This document shows, one piece after another, positions 1 to 7,618 of a stretch of DNA of 64,000 nucleotides (its first letter is position 1; every line of letters starts with the position of its first letter). Below the pieces are notes generated by a model. That model saw only the letters and a program-made list of their open reading frames with translations. It searched no databases and was not told the DNA's origin. Location: positions 2,611,501 through 2,675,500 of the forward strand of contig NZ_CP053564.1 of the NCBI RefSeq assembly GCF_013155125.1. Direction: 5' to 3'. Made by a program: the position numbers and the translations under genes. The stretch comes from Pseudonocardia broussonetiae. Its GTDB lineage: Bacteria > Actinomycetota > Actinomycetes > Mycobacteriales > Pseudonocardiaceae.

Positions 1-902
1 ACCGGGTGCTCCACCTGCAGGCGCGTGTTGACCTCCAGGAACGAGATCAGCCCGTCCTGGCCGACGAGGAACTCGACGGTGCCGGCGCCGTGGTACTCGG
101 CCTCCTTGCAGATGGCCTTGGACGCCTCGTGGATCGTGGCGCGCTGCTCGTCGGACAGGAACGGCGCGGGCGCCTCCTCGACGAGCTTCTGGAAGCGGCG
201 CTGCAGCGAGCAGTCGCGGGTGCCGACGACGATGACGTTGCCGTGCGTGTCGGCCAGCACCTGCGCCTCGACGTGGCGGGGCTTGTCGAGGTAGCGCTCG
301 ACGAAGCACTCGCCGCGCCCGAACGCCGCGGTGGCCTCGCGGACCGCCGAGTCGTACAGCTCGGCGATCTCCTTCTCCTCGCGCGCGACCTTCATGCCGC
401 GGCCGCCGCCGCCGAACGCGGCCTTGATCGCGACGGGGAGCCCGTGCTCCTTCGCGAACGCGATCACCTCGTCGGCGCCCGACACGGGGTCGTTGGTGCC
501 GGGGACGAGCGGCGCGCCCGCGCGGGTGGCGATGTGGCGGGCGGTGACCTTGTCGCCGAGGTCGCGGATGGCCTGCGGCGTCGGCCCGATCCAGGTGATG
601 CCGGCGTCCATGACCGCCTGGGCGAAGTCGGCGTTCTCGGAGAGGAAGCCGTAGCCGGGGTGGATGCCGTCGGCGCCGGCCTGCTTCGCGGCGTCGACCA
701 CCTTGGTGATGTCGAGGTAGGACTCCGCGGCGGTCGACCCGCCGAGCGCGAACGCCTCGTCGGCCAGCCGGACGAACGGGGCGTCCCGGTCGGGGTCGGC
801 GTAGACCGCGACGCTGCCGATCCCGGCATCGGCGCAGGCCCGGATCACGCGGACGGCGATCTCCCCGCGGTTCGCGACGAGGACCTTGGTCAAGCGCGGC
901 AC
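1..902 (-). CDS. accA3: Acyl-CoA carboxylase alpha subunit (biotin carboxylase), N-terminal part
   Basis: Biotin carboxylase part of an actinobacterial acyl-CoA carboxylase alpha subunit: it carboxylates biotin with ATP and bicarbonate and passes the carboxyl group to the beta subunit. Only the first 300 residues are in the window; the biotinyl domain lies beyond the left edge. Visible are the N-terminal [14 protein letters not shown], the [10 protein letters not shown] segment, the ATP-grasp glycine loop [10 protein letters not shown] near residue 165 and [12 protein letters not shown] at the edge, a conserved active-site block. GTG was chosen as start because GGGAGG lies 7 nt upstream; a TTG three codons later is the alternative. 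In mycobacteria accA3 heads the same cluster as sufE, sseA, maf, accE and accD5, all present here. Confidence 0.95.
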   Translation of the reverse strand, partial: MPRLTKVLVANRGEIAVRVIRACADAGIGSVAVYADPDRDAPFVRLADEAFALGGSTAAESYLDITKVVDAAKQAGADGIHPGYGFLSENADFAQAVMDAGITWIGPTPQAIRDLGDKVTARHIATRAGAPLVPGTNDPVSGADEVIAFAKEHGLPVAIKAAFGGGGRGMKVAREEKEIAELYDSAVREATAAFGRGECFVERYLDKPRHVEAQVLADTHGNVIVVGTRDCSLQRRFQKLVEEAPAPFLSDEQRATIHEASKAICKEAEYHGAGTVEFLVGQDGLISFLEVNTRLQVEHP

Positions 903-1035
903 GTTGCGGCCTCCCTGAGATGACCGGGGAACCCCTGCCCCGGCGCGTGGTTACCGGGGAGTTTAGGCATGACCGGCCCGATCGCCGGACGGAGGACCGT
1001 GTGGCGTCGATGACGTTGCGCCCGACCGCGGGAGG

Positions 1036-1455
1036 TCAGCGCCTGCGCATCCGGCGCAGCCGCGTGCGCAGCCGGGGGCGCGGCGGGTGGCGGCCGTCGT
1101 AGCGGAACGCGGCCTCGCGGGCGGCCAGCTCGGCCGCGGCGCCGCCCGTGAGCCCGGTGACCGCGCGCGCCACGTCCCAGCCGTCGCGCAGGGCCCCGAC
1201 CGGCTCGTGGCCGTCGCGGTGCTCGGCGAACACCGCGCTCCAGCGCGCGCCGAAGGACGCCGCGAGCAGCGGCCAGAGCTCGGCGGCCGCGCCGGCCCGC
1301 TTGCGCAGCAGGGCGCAGCGGGTGGCGTCGAGGCGGGTGGCGTCGAAGCCGGGCGGGGGCGGGCCGCCGGCCACCAGGGCCTCGACGAGGGCGGCCTGGC
1401 GGGCGGCGAGGCGGTCGCGGGCCGAGGGCGCGTCCGGGCCCCAGACGACGCTCAC
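1036..1455 (-). CDS. SCO6045-like partner protein of the DUF692 oxidase
   Basis: A 139-residue protein of the type found immediately downstream of DUF692 genes in Streptomyces (SCO6045-like), assumed to be the partner or substrate-recognition subunit of the oxidase. It is mostly helical, rich in Arg and Ala, with a basic C-terminus (RLRTRLRRMRRR) and no membrane segment. The start overlaps the DUF692 stop by 4 nt, so the two are probably made in fixed ratio. Characterised MNIO systems pair the oxidase with a short partner protein; calling this one by analogy rests on position and family resemblance, not on recognised catalytic residues. Confidence 0.65.
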   Translation of the reverse strand: MSVVWGPDAPSARDRLAARQAALVEALVAGGPPPPGFDATRLDATRCALLRKRAGAAAELWPLLAASFGARWSAVFAEHRDGHEPVGALRDGWDVARAVTGLTGGAAAELAAREAAFRYDGRHPPRPRLRTRLRRMRRR

Positions 1456-2360
1456 CGCGACTCACGCGCGACGAGAGCGCGACTCGCGGGGGGTTCCCGA
1501 GTCGCGGGGGGTTCCAGGCGGGCCGCGCCCCGGATCGCCGCCAGCTCGGCGTGCAGCTCCGCGGCGGGCGGGTAGCGGCCGTCGCGCTCCAGCATCACCG
1601 GCGGCGGGGCGGGGAGGCGGTCGACCAGCGCCCCGAGCAGCCGCAGCACGGCGTCGGGGACGGGCGCGGTGTGGGTGTCGTGGTAGAGCCCGTCGTCGTG
1701 CGTGGCGCCGCCCGCGACGTGGACGTAGGCGATGCGGTCGAGCGGGAACGCGTCGAGCACCGCCTCCGGGTCCTGCCCGCGGTTCACCGCGTTGGCGTGC
1801 ACGTTGGCGACGTCGAGCAGCAGCAGGGCGCCGGTGCGGTCGAGCAGCTCGGTGAGGAACTCGCCCTCGGTCATCGCGTCGTCGGGCCAGTCGAGCAGCG
1901 CGGCGATCGGCTCCAGCGCCAGCGGGACGTCCAGCTCGGCCTGCGTGCGCGCCACGTTGGCGGCGAGGACGTCGAGCGCGTCGCGGGAGCGGGGGAGCGG
2001 CAGCAGGTGCCCGGCCTCGCGGCCCCCCGCCCGGACGAACGCGACGTGCTCGCTCACCAGCGGCGCCCCGACGCCGGCCGCGCAGGCGGCGAGGTGCGTG
2101 ACGCGGGCGGGGTCGAGCGGGTCGGTGCCGCCCAGCGACAGCCGCACCCCGTGCGGCACGACGCACACCCCCCGCTCCCGCAGAGCCGCCACCCCTCGAG
2201 GCGGATCTGCGGGAGCGAGGGACTCGGCGACGACCTCGGTGAAGCCGAGGCCGTCGACGTCGGCCACCACGCCGGCGATCGCGGCCCGCCAGCCGATCCC
2301 CACGCCGGCGAGCCGGGCGGGTCCGGGACCGGCGGCCCGGGCGTCAGCCGCCGCAGCCAC
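1452..2360 (-). CDS. DUF692 family multinuclear iron oxidase (MNIO)
   Basis: A DUF692 TIM-barrel protein of 302 residues. Characterised relatives (MbnB, TglH) use a di- or tri-iron centre and oxygen to modify cysteines in ribosomally made peptides. The expected metal-ligand pattern is visible: His70 in VVPHGVR, His105 in SEHVAF, Glu150 in ALEPI, the Asp183-Asn186-His188 cluster in LLDVANVHAN, His214 in YVHVAGG and DTHTAPV at 228-234. I chose a GTG start that overlaps the end of the upstream TIGR04222 gene by 17 nt; the frame stays open further upstream, but that part reads antisense-like Arg/Ala/Pro sequence. The product acts in the cytoplasm; the substrate is not proven, but the neighbouring Gly/Cys-tailed protein is the obvious candidate. 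Confidence 0.85.
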   Translation of the reverse strand: MAAAADARAAGPGPARLAGVGIGWRAAIAGVVADVDGLGFTEVVAESLAPADPPRGVAALRERGVCVVPHGVRLSLGGTDPLDPARVTHLAACAAGVGAPLVSEHVAFVRAGGREAGHLLPLPRSRDALDVLAANVARTQAELDVPLALEPIAALLDWPDDAMTEGEFLTELLDRTGALLLLDVANVHANAVNRGQDPEAVLDAFPLDRIAYVHVAGGATHDDGLYHDTHTAPVPDAVLRLLGALVDRLPAPPPVMLERDGRYPPAAELHAELAAIRGAARLEPPATREPPASRALVARESR

Positions 2361-3228
2361 CGCCGCACCCTCCGCCGCCCCCGCCGCCCCCGCCATCGCC
2401 GCTGCCCCCGCCGTCGCCGCCCCCGGAGAAGGAGGCGCCGCCGTCACCGCCCGGGGCCGTGGCCTTCTGCACGGCGAGCTCCTCGGCGAAGGCCGGGTCG
2501 GACGCCCACACGGCGCTCGCCCCGAAGATCCCGACGCCGAGCGCGGCCGCGGCGGGGCCGTAGGCCACCCAGTCGGGCCGGGAGTCCGGCCGCAGGGCGT
2601 CGTGCTCGGACCGCAGGCGCGCCAGGAGCTCGTCACCCGCGCGGGAGCGCCGCGGGGCCCGGGCCAGCAGCACGGCCGTGACGACGCAGACCAGCAGCAG
2701 CACCGCGACGAGGTACCCGACGGGCCTGCTGTCGGCGATGCCGGCGAGCAGGCGCAGCAGCCCCAGCAGCGCGACGGCGCCGACCCACCAGCCCGTCGCA
2801 CGGATCTCGCGGCGGCGCGGCTCCGAGAGCAGCAGGCCCTGGGCGACGAGGCGGGCGTGGATGTCGTCCAGCGCGGTCCGCACGGGGCGGTGCAGGGGCA
2901 GCCGGGCGCGGGGCACCGGGCTGCCGCAGGTGAAGTGGACGGCCCGCTCGAGCGGGTGGGCTCCGGGCTCGAGGCGGCCGACCGCGTGCACCAGCCCCTT
3001 GGCCGGGGCGATCGTGCCGCGCAGGTGCATGGCCGTCAGCGCGGAGGTGACGGCCAGCTCGGGGCCGCCGTTGAGGTGGGCCACCTCGTGCCCGCCCAGG
3101 TCGTGGGCGGTACGAGGTGACCCCTCGGCGAGCGCACGGCGCCGCCGCGCGGCCGCGACCCACACCACCGCGGCCAGGAGCACGTAGCCGGTGAGGAAGG
3201 TGGGGCCGCTGATTCCCCAGGTGTCCAT
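2344..3228 (-). CDS. TIGR04222 family membrane protein with Gly/Cys C-terminal tail
   Basis: A 294-residue membrane protein. Hydrophobic segments lie near residues 10-26 (LLAAVVWVAAA), 150-165 (VALLGLLRLLAGI) and 170-190 (AVLLLVCVVTAVLLA), with a shorter one near 230. The last 40 residues are nearly all Gly with Asp/Ser, ending GGCGGGCGG: two Cys in a flexible tail. An ideal SD (AGGAGGTG) stands just before the ATG. Proteins with this domain often carry Gly/Cys-rich ends and neighbour DUF692 oxidases, so the tail may be a modified core; that role is inferred. First gene of a three-gene overlapping operon. Confidence 0.85.
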   Translation of the reverse strand: MDTWGISGPTFLTGYVLLAAVVWVAAARRRRALAEGSPRTAHDLGGHEVAHLNGGPELAVTSALTAMHLRGTIAPAKGLVHAVGRLEPGAHPLERAVHFTCGSPVPRARLPLHRPVRTALDDIHARLVAQGLLLSEPRRREIRATGWWVGAVALLGLLRLLAGIADSRPVGYLVAVLLLVCVVTAVLLARAPRRSRAGDELLARLRSEHDALRPDSRPDWVAYGPAAAALGVGIFGASAVWASDPAFAEELAVQKATAPGGDGGASFSGGGDGGGSGDGGGGGGGGGCGGGCGG

Positions 3229-3318
3229 CGCGCACCTCCTGAAGACGTCCTCATGAGACGCCTCACAGTGTTGCGACCGGCACCGTCCGGGGGAACGTTC
3301 TTCACCAGGACTTGAGGT

Positions 3319-3334
3319 GGCCCGGGTGCGGGCC
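3319..3334 (-). terminator. Short GC hairpin after sufE
   Basis: A perfect 6-bp stem (GGCCCG/CGGGCC) with a 4-nt loop begins at the last base of the sufE stop codon. There is no T-run, so it is only a possible terminator for the leftward sseA-sufE pair. Confidence 0.35.
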
Positions 3335-3765
3335 TACACGGCGGCGCGGACCTGCTTCTTGATCCGCGAGAGCATCGCGGCCATGCCGCGCAGCCGCAGC
3401 GGGCTCACGGCCTGGGCGAGCCCGAGCGCGGTGTAGAAGTCGTCGGGCACGGCGAGCACGGCCGACGCCGGCTCCCCGTCCATCCCCGTGTGCATGATCG
3501 AGGCGAACCCGCGCGTGGTCGGGGCCTCGGGCGGCGCGGAGAAGAACAGGTGCACGCGCCGGTCGGCGTCGTCGTCGACCTCGACGGCGAGGAACAGCGG
3601 CGACTGGCACTCGTGCACCTGCTCCATCGAGTCGGCCGCGTCGGCGTAGCGCTCGGGCAGCTCCGGGAGCTCGCGGGAGAGCTCCAGGAGCAGCTGCAGG
3701 CGGTCCTTCGGGCCGACGCCGGAGAAGTCCTCGACGAGCTCCTCCAGCTGCGGAGGCAGGCTCAC
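3334..3765 (-). CDS. sufE: SufE family sulfur acceptor protein
   Basis: A 143-residue SufE/YgdK-type protein, which accepts persulfide sulfur for iron-sulfur cluster assembly. The active-site cysteine is Cys53 in the HECQSPLFL segment, matching the family pattern around the acceptor Cys, and length is typical. The GTG start overlaps the stop of the upstream sulfurtransferase gene by 4 nt. In mycobacteria a SufE-like gene sits in exactly this place next to sseA and accA3, which supports the call and suggests sulfur transfer between the two products. Confidence 0.9.
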   Translation of the reverse strand: MSLPPQLEELVEDFSGVGPKDRLQLLLELSRELPELPERYADAADSMEQVHECQSPLFLAVEVDDDADRRVHLFFSAPPEAPTTRGFASIMHTGMDGEPASAVLAVPDDFYTALGLAQAVSPLRLRGMAAMLSRIKKQVRAAV

Positions 3766-4652
3766 GCCGAGCCCCGCTCGCTGCCCTGCACGATCGGCAC
3801 GCGGACCGCGTTGCCCCACTCGGTCCAGCTGCCGTCGTAGTTGCGGACCTTGTCGAAGCCGAGCAGGTGCGTGAGCACGAACCAGGTGTGGCTGGAGCGC
3901 TCGCCGATGCGGCAGTAGGCGACGACGTCGTCGTCGGCCTTGAGGCCCTGCTCCTCCAGGTAGATCGCCTCGAGCTCCGCCCGGGAGCGGAACGTGGCGT
4001 CCTCGGCGGCCGCGCGGGCCCACGGCACGCTGGCCGCGCCGGGGATGTGGCCGCCGCGGACGGCGCCCTCCTGCGGGTAGTCGGGCATGTGCAGCAGCTC
4101 GCCGGAGTACTCGCCCGGGCTGCGGACGTCGACCAGCGGCTTGCCCAGGTGCGCGAGCACGTCGTCCTTGAACGCGCGGATCGCGGCGTCGTCGCGCTCC
4201 ACGACCGGGTACGCGACGGCCTCGGGCTTGGGCTGCTCGGTGGTCATCTCGCGGCCCTCGGCGGCCCACTTGGCGCGCCCGCCGTCGAGGATCCGCACGT
4301 CGGGGTGGCCGAACAGGCTGAACACCCACAGCGCGTAGGTGGCCCACCAGTTGTTGCGGTCGCCGTAGAACACGACGGTGGTGTCGCGGGTGATGCCGCG
4401 CTCGCCGCAGATCTCGGCGAAGCGGGCGCCGTCGACGTAGTCGCGGGTGACCGGGTCGTTGAGCTCGGTGTGCCAGTCGACCTTCACGGCCCCCGGGATG
4501 TGGCCGGTGTCGTAGAGGAGGACGTCCTCGTCGGACTCGACGACGACGAGGCCGTCGGCGCCCAGGTTGTCGGCCAGCCACGTCGTCGTGACCAGGCGGT
4601 CGGGGTGCGCGTACTCGGCCAGCTTCGGGTCGGTGTCGTTCTGCAGAGCCAT
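3762..4652 (-). CDS. sseA: Thiosulfate/3-mercaptopyruvate sulfurtransferase
   Basis: A tandem-rhodanese sulfurtransferase of 296 residues, the usual length. The N-terminal rhodanese domain (about 20-135) is inactive, with Asp97-Arg99 in the loop; the C-terminal domain (about 155-285) carries the catalytic Cys247 in the CRIGERS loop. It moves sulfane sulfur from thiosulfate or mercaptopyruvate to an acceptor, plausibly the coupled SufE. No strong SD is seen before the ATG. Conserved placement with sufE and the acyl-CoA carboxylase genes as in mycobacteria. Confidence 0.93.
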   Translation of the reverse strand: MALQNDTDPKLAEYAHPDRLVTTTWLADNLGADGLVVVESDEDVLLYDTGHIPGAVKVDWHTELNDPVTRDYVDGARFAEICGERGITRDTTVVFYGDRNNWWATYALWVFSLFGHPDVRILDGGRAKWAAEGREMTTEQPKPEAVAYPVVERDDAAIRAFKDDVLAHLGKPLVDVRSPGEYSGELLHMPDYPQEGAVRGGHIPGAASVPWARAAAEDATFRSRAELEAIYLEEQGLKADDDVVAYCRIGERSSHTWFVLTHLLGFDKVRNYDGSWTEWGNAVRVPIVQGSERGSA

Positions 4653-4704
4653 GGGACCAGGCTAGTCCGGCGGCGACGGTTCCGTCGCCGCCGGTGCGGG
4701 GCCC

Positions 4705-5844
4705 TCACACCGCCAGCGCGCGCCGTCCGGCGAGCTCCAGGGTGGCCTCGGGCGTGAGCGGGTGGAAGGCGCCACCGCGCACGTCGCGGTAGGCGCGCTC
4801 CAGCGGCGAGGTGCGGAAGAAGGCGCTGCCGCCCGCGATCTCCAGGGTGAGGTCGACGACGGCCCGCGCCTCGGTCACGGCGTGCCGCTTGGTCGTCATC
4901 AGGGTGAGCAGGACGTCCTCGTCGGCGGCCGGGTCCTCGCCCACCTCGTCGACGGCGGCCAGCAGCGCCCAGCGCGCCACCCGCAGCCGGGAGTGGGCCT
5001 CCCCGACGAGCCGGACGGTCGACGCCGACGGGACCCCGCGGGCGGCGACCAGCCGCGTGGCCTCCTCCACCGCGCCGCGCGCGACCCCGAGGTAGGCGGC
5101 CGCGGCCACCGGCGCGAAGTGGATCGCGGCCACCAGCAGCGGCCCGGCGAGCACGCCGTAGGGCCGCCTGCCCAGCACCTTCTCCGCGGGCACGAACACG
5201 CCGTCGAACACGAGGTCGTGGCTCGCCGTGCCGCGCATGCCGAGCGTGTCCCAGGTCTCGACGATCGAGACGCCCGGAGCCGACAGCGGCACCCCGGCGT
5301 GCAGGACGACCGCGTCCGGGCCGGGCGGGCCCAGCACCGCCGACGTGGAGACGACGCCGGCCACCGGGGCCTGGGTGCAGAACACCTTGCGCCCGTCGAG
5401 CCGGTAGCCGCCCTCGACGGCGGTGGCCGTCGTCGTCGGGCACACCCAGTCCGAGCCGCCGCTGGTGGCCATCACGAGGTCCTCGGTCGCGACGCGGCGC
5501 AGCACCGCCTCCGCGTCGGGCGCCCCGTGGCGGCGCCGCCAGCACTGGACGAGCGTCAGGTACTGGTGCATGGCGGACGCGAGCGCGGCCGAGCCGGAGT
5601 GCGTGCCCAGCTCCTCGGTGGCGAGGACGACCTGGCGCGACCCGGCACCGAGCCCGCCGAGGTCGGTCGGCACCGCCAGGCGCAGGTAGCCGCGCTCGGC
5701 CATGGCGGCGTAGGCCTCGGCGACGAAGGTGGCGTCGCGGTCGTGGTCGGCGTCGAACGGGGCGGCGGCACGGCCGATGCCGGCGGCCAGCGACCGCGCC
5801 TCGTCGTCGGTGATGCGGGTGCGGGACTGCTCCAGAGTGGTCAT
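4705..5844 (-). CDS. Acyl-CoA dehydrogenase family flavoprotein
   Basis: A 379-residue acyl-CoA dehydrogenase-like flavoprotein. The N-terminal helical domain (about 15-115) holds GYLRLAVPTDLGGLGAG; the beta domain (about 120-225) holds GGYRLDGRKVFCTQAP and TWDTLGMRGTASHDL, typical FAD and substrate positions; the C-terminal four-helix domain ends LEIAGGSAFFRTSPLERAYRDV. The usual catalytic Glu is not evident, so it may belong to the monooxygenase-like or desulfurising branch; the substrate is unknown. Start was set at an ATG 17 codons inside the longest frame, which leaves 73 bp for two promoters facing the divergent HxlR gene, its likely regulator. Confidence 0.85.
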   Translation of the reverse strand: MTTLEQSRTRITDDEARSLAAGIGRAAAPFDADHDRDATFVAEAYAAMAERGYLRLAVPTDLGGLGAGSRQVVLATEELGTHSGSAALASAMHQYLTLVQCWRRRHGAPDAEAVLRRVATEDLVMATSGGSDWVCPTTTATAVEGGYRLDGRKVFCTQAPVAGVVSTSAVLGPPGPDAVVLHAGVPLSAPGVSIVETWDTLGMRGTASHDLVFDGVFVPAEKVLGRRPYGVLAGPLLVAAIHFAPVAAAAYLGVARGAVEEATRLVAARGVPSASTVRLVGEAHSRLRVARWALLAAVDEVGEDPAADEDVLLTLMTTKRHAVTEARAVVDLTLEIAGGSAFFRTSPLERAYRDVRGGAFHPLTPEATLELAGRRALAV

Positions 5845-5917
5845 GGGACCGAGCGTCCGGTGTAACCGGGGCCGCGGATAGTTCCGGATCTGCACCGGCC
5901 GGAGGACGATCCACGCC

Positions 5918-6613
5918 GTGTCCCGCTACGGCCAGTACTGCCCGATCACCCGGTCGCTGGAGCTGCTCGGCGACCGCTGGACCCTGCTCGTCGTCCGGGA
6001 CCTGCTGGTCGGTGCCACCCGCTTCAACGAGCTGGCGCGCGGGCTGCCCGGCTGCTCGCGCGGGCTGCTGTCCAAGCGGCTGGGCCAGCTCGAGCGCGGC
6101 GGGCTGGTCGTGCACGACGAGGAGGGCTACCGGCCCACGCAGGCGTGCGAGGAGCTGCGGCCGCTGATCTTCGGGCTGGCCGAGTGGGGCGCGCGGTGGG
6201 CGTTCGGCGAGCCGCGGGCCGACGAGCTCGACCCGACGGTGCTGATGTGGTGGATCCGCGGCGGCATCGACCCGGCCCCGTTCGGCGACCGGCGCACCGT
6301 GCTGCACGTCCGGGTGCCCGACGCCCGCCGGTCGCGGTTCTGGTTCGTGGTGCAGCCGCACGACGTGTCGCTGTGCTTCACCGACCCCGGGCACGAGGTC
6401 GACGTGACCGTGGAGTCGACGCTCTCGGTGCTCTACCAGGTGTGGGAGGGGGTGCTGGAGCTCCCGGCCGCCGTCCGCGACGGGCTCGTGGTGCTGCACG
6501 GGCGCCGCGAGCTGGTGGTGCGCCTGCCCGAGGCGCTGCGGTTCTCCCCGGTGGCGCCGTTCGTCCGGCGCGCGCGGGTCACGGCGCCGGAGGCGCTGCC
6601 CACAGGTCGGTGA
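5918..6613 (+). CDS. HxlR family transcriptional regulator with C-terminal ligand-like domain
   Basis: Residues 1-100 are a winged HTH of the HxlR/MarR type: CPITRSLELLGDRWTLLVVRDLL, then FNELARGLPGCSRGLLSKRL (recognition helix) and the wing region GLVVHDEEGYR. HxlR proteins are usually about 110-150 residues; this one has 231, and residues 105-215 look like a separate ligand-binding domain of the SCP2-like kind seen in some actinobacterial HxlR proteins. Cys8 matches the family's redox or aldehyde-sensing Cys. It is divergent from the acyl-CoA dehydrogenase gene, so local control is likely. Its 3' end overlaps the convergent maf gene by 35 nt. Confidence 0.88.
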   Translation: MSRYGQYCPITRSLELLGDRWTLLVVRDLLVGATRFNELARGLPGCSRGLLSKRLGQLERGGLVVHDEEGYRPTQACEELRPLIFGLAEWGARWAFGEPRADELDPTVLMWWIRGGIDPAPFGDRRTVLHVRVPDARRSRFWFVVQPHDVSLCFTDPGHEVDVTVESTLSVLYQVWEGVLELPAAVRDGLVVLHGRRELVVRLPEALRFSPVAPFVRRARVTAPEALPTGR

Positions 6614-7205
6614 CCCCGACGCCGACGCCCGCCAGGAGCCGCCGCACCAGGGGCAGGCTGATCCCGATGACGTTGGACGGGTCGCCGTCGACGCCCTCCA
6701 CGAACCAGCCGCCGAGCCCGTCGAGGGTGAACGCGCCCGCCACCGCGAGCGGCTCGCCCGTCCCCAGGTAGGCGTCGAGCTCCTCCTCGGTCGGCTCGCC
6801 GAACCGGACGACGGTGACGGCGTGGCCCTCGGCGACGCGGTCGATCTCCCCGTCGGCGACGCGGAGCACGGCGTGCCCGGTGACGAGCTCGCCCGTGCCG
6901 CCGGCCATCGCGCGCCAGCGGGTGCGGGCCTCGTCGACGGTGCCGGGCTTGCCGACCAGGTCGCCGCCGATGTGCAGCATCGAGTCGCAGCCCAGGACCA
7001 CGGCCTCGGTCTCCTCGATCCGGCGCGCCACCGTGGTGGCCTTGGCGCCGGCGAGCGTCGTGACCTTCTCGGCCGGGGTGGCGTCCGGGATCGACGCGAG
7101 GAGCGCGTCCTCGTCGACGTCGGACACCTGCACGAGCGGGTCCAGCCCCGCCGCGCGCAGGACCGAGAGGCGGGCGGGGGAGGCCGAGGCCAGTACGACG
7201 CGCAC
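6579..7205 (-). CDS. maf: Maf family nucleoside triphosphate pyrophosphatase
   Basis: A 208-residue Maf protein that hydrolyses non-canonical or UTP-type nucleotides to the monophosphate. It starts VRVVLASASPARLSVL, the signature phosphate-binding segment, and continues with EKVTTLAGAKA, AVVLGCDSML (catalytic Asp) and GKPGTVDEAR. The GTG start was chosen because this motif must be N-terminal; the frame is open for 22 more Pro/Gly-rich codons upstream that show no homology. In mycobacteria maf lies between accE5 and sseA; here extra genes separate it from both. Confidence 0.92.
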   Translation of the reverse strand: MRVVLASASPARLSVLRAAGLDPLVQVSDVDEDALLASIPDATPAEKVTTLAGAKATTVARRIEETEAVVLGCDSMLHIGGDLVGKPGTVDEARTRWRAMAGGTGELVTGHAVLRVADGEIDRVAEGHAVTVVRFGEPTEEELDAYLGTGEPLAVAGAFTLDGLGGWFVEGVDGDPSNVIGISLPLVRRLLAGVGVGVTDLWAAPPAP

Positions 7206-7618
7206 GACGCCGGACCCTACGGCCGGGTCCGGCCCGGGCGTCGGGGGGCCGTGACCTGGCCCGCGCCGCACACGTCGTACCGCCCTGCGGTGCTCGCCGG
7301 GACGGGGCCGTGGAGCGCTGGGCCGTACGGAGCAGTCGAGATTGCTCCGCGGCGGGAGGCGGGTCGACGGCGGTCCCGGCGCCCAACGCGCCTTCCTGGG
7401 CGCCCAGCGCGCCCCGGCGGTGCCGTCGGCGAGACGTGGCGCCGGTCACACGTGCGTTCGGGTGCAACGAGTGCACCCGTCTGCCGCCGGAACGCGCCGA
7501 ACGGTTGCTCCGAAATGTCCTGAACGTCCGTGGTGTGGCCCAACGCGACCGGTCGGGCACGTACGGTGCGCGACCGATGCAGTGGCGTCCGTCCGTGGCC
7601 GCCGGAGGGGACAGTGCG
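7206..7618. other. Intergenic region between maf and the conservon
   Basis: This 413-bp gap between divergent genes has no convincing gene. It contains a perfect inverted repeat GGGTGCA/TGCACCC with 5-nt spacer at 7460-7478, a candidate regulator site, and smaller GC hairpins. The conservon gene is preceded by GGAGGGG 8 nt before its ATG. Open frames here lack protein-like composition. Confidence 0.5.

Noticed and set aside
1452..2801. A longer reading of the DUF692 gene that starts far upstream
   Set aside because: The extra 147 codons overlap the TIGR04222 gene in another frame and read as Arg/Ala/Pro-rich antisense-like sequence without homology.
4484..6499. A 671-residue leftward open frame across sseA, the dehydrogenase and the HxlR gene
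   Set aside because: It is a GC-driven frame overlapping clear genes; its composition is Arg/Pro/Ala/Gly-rich with no recognisable domain.
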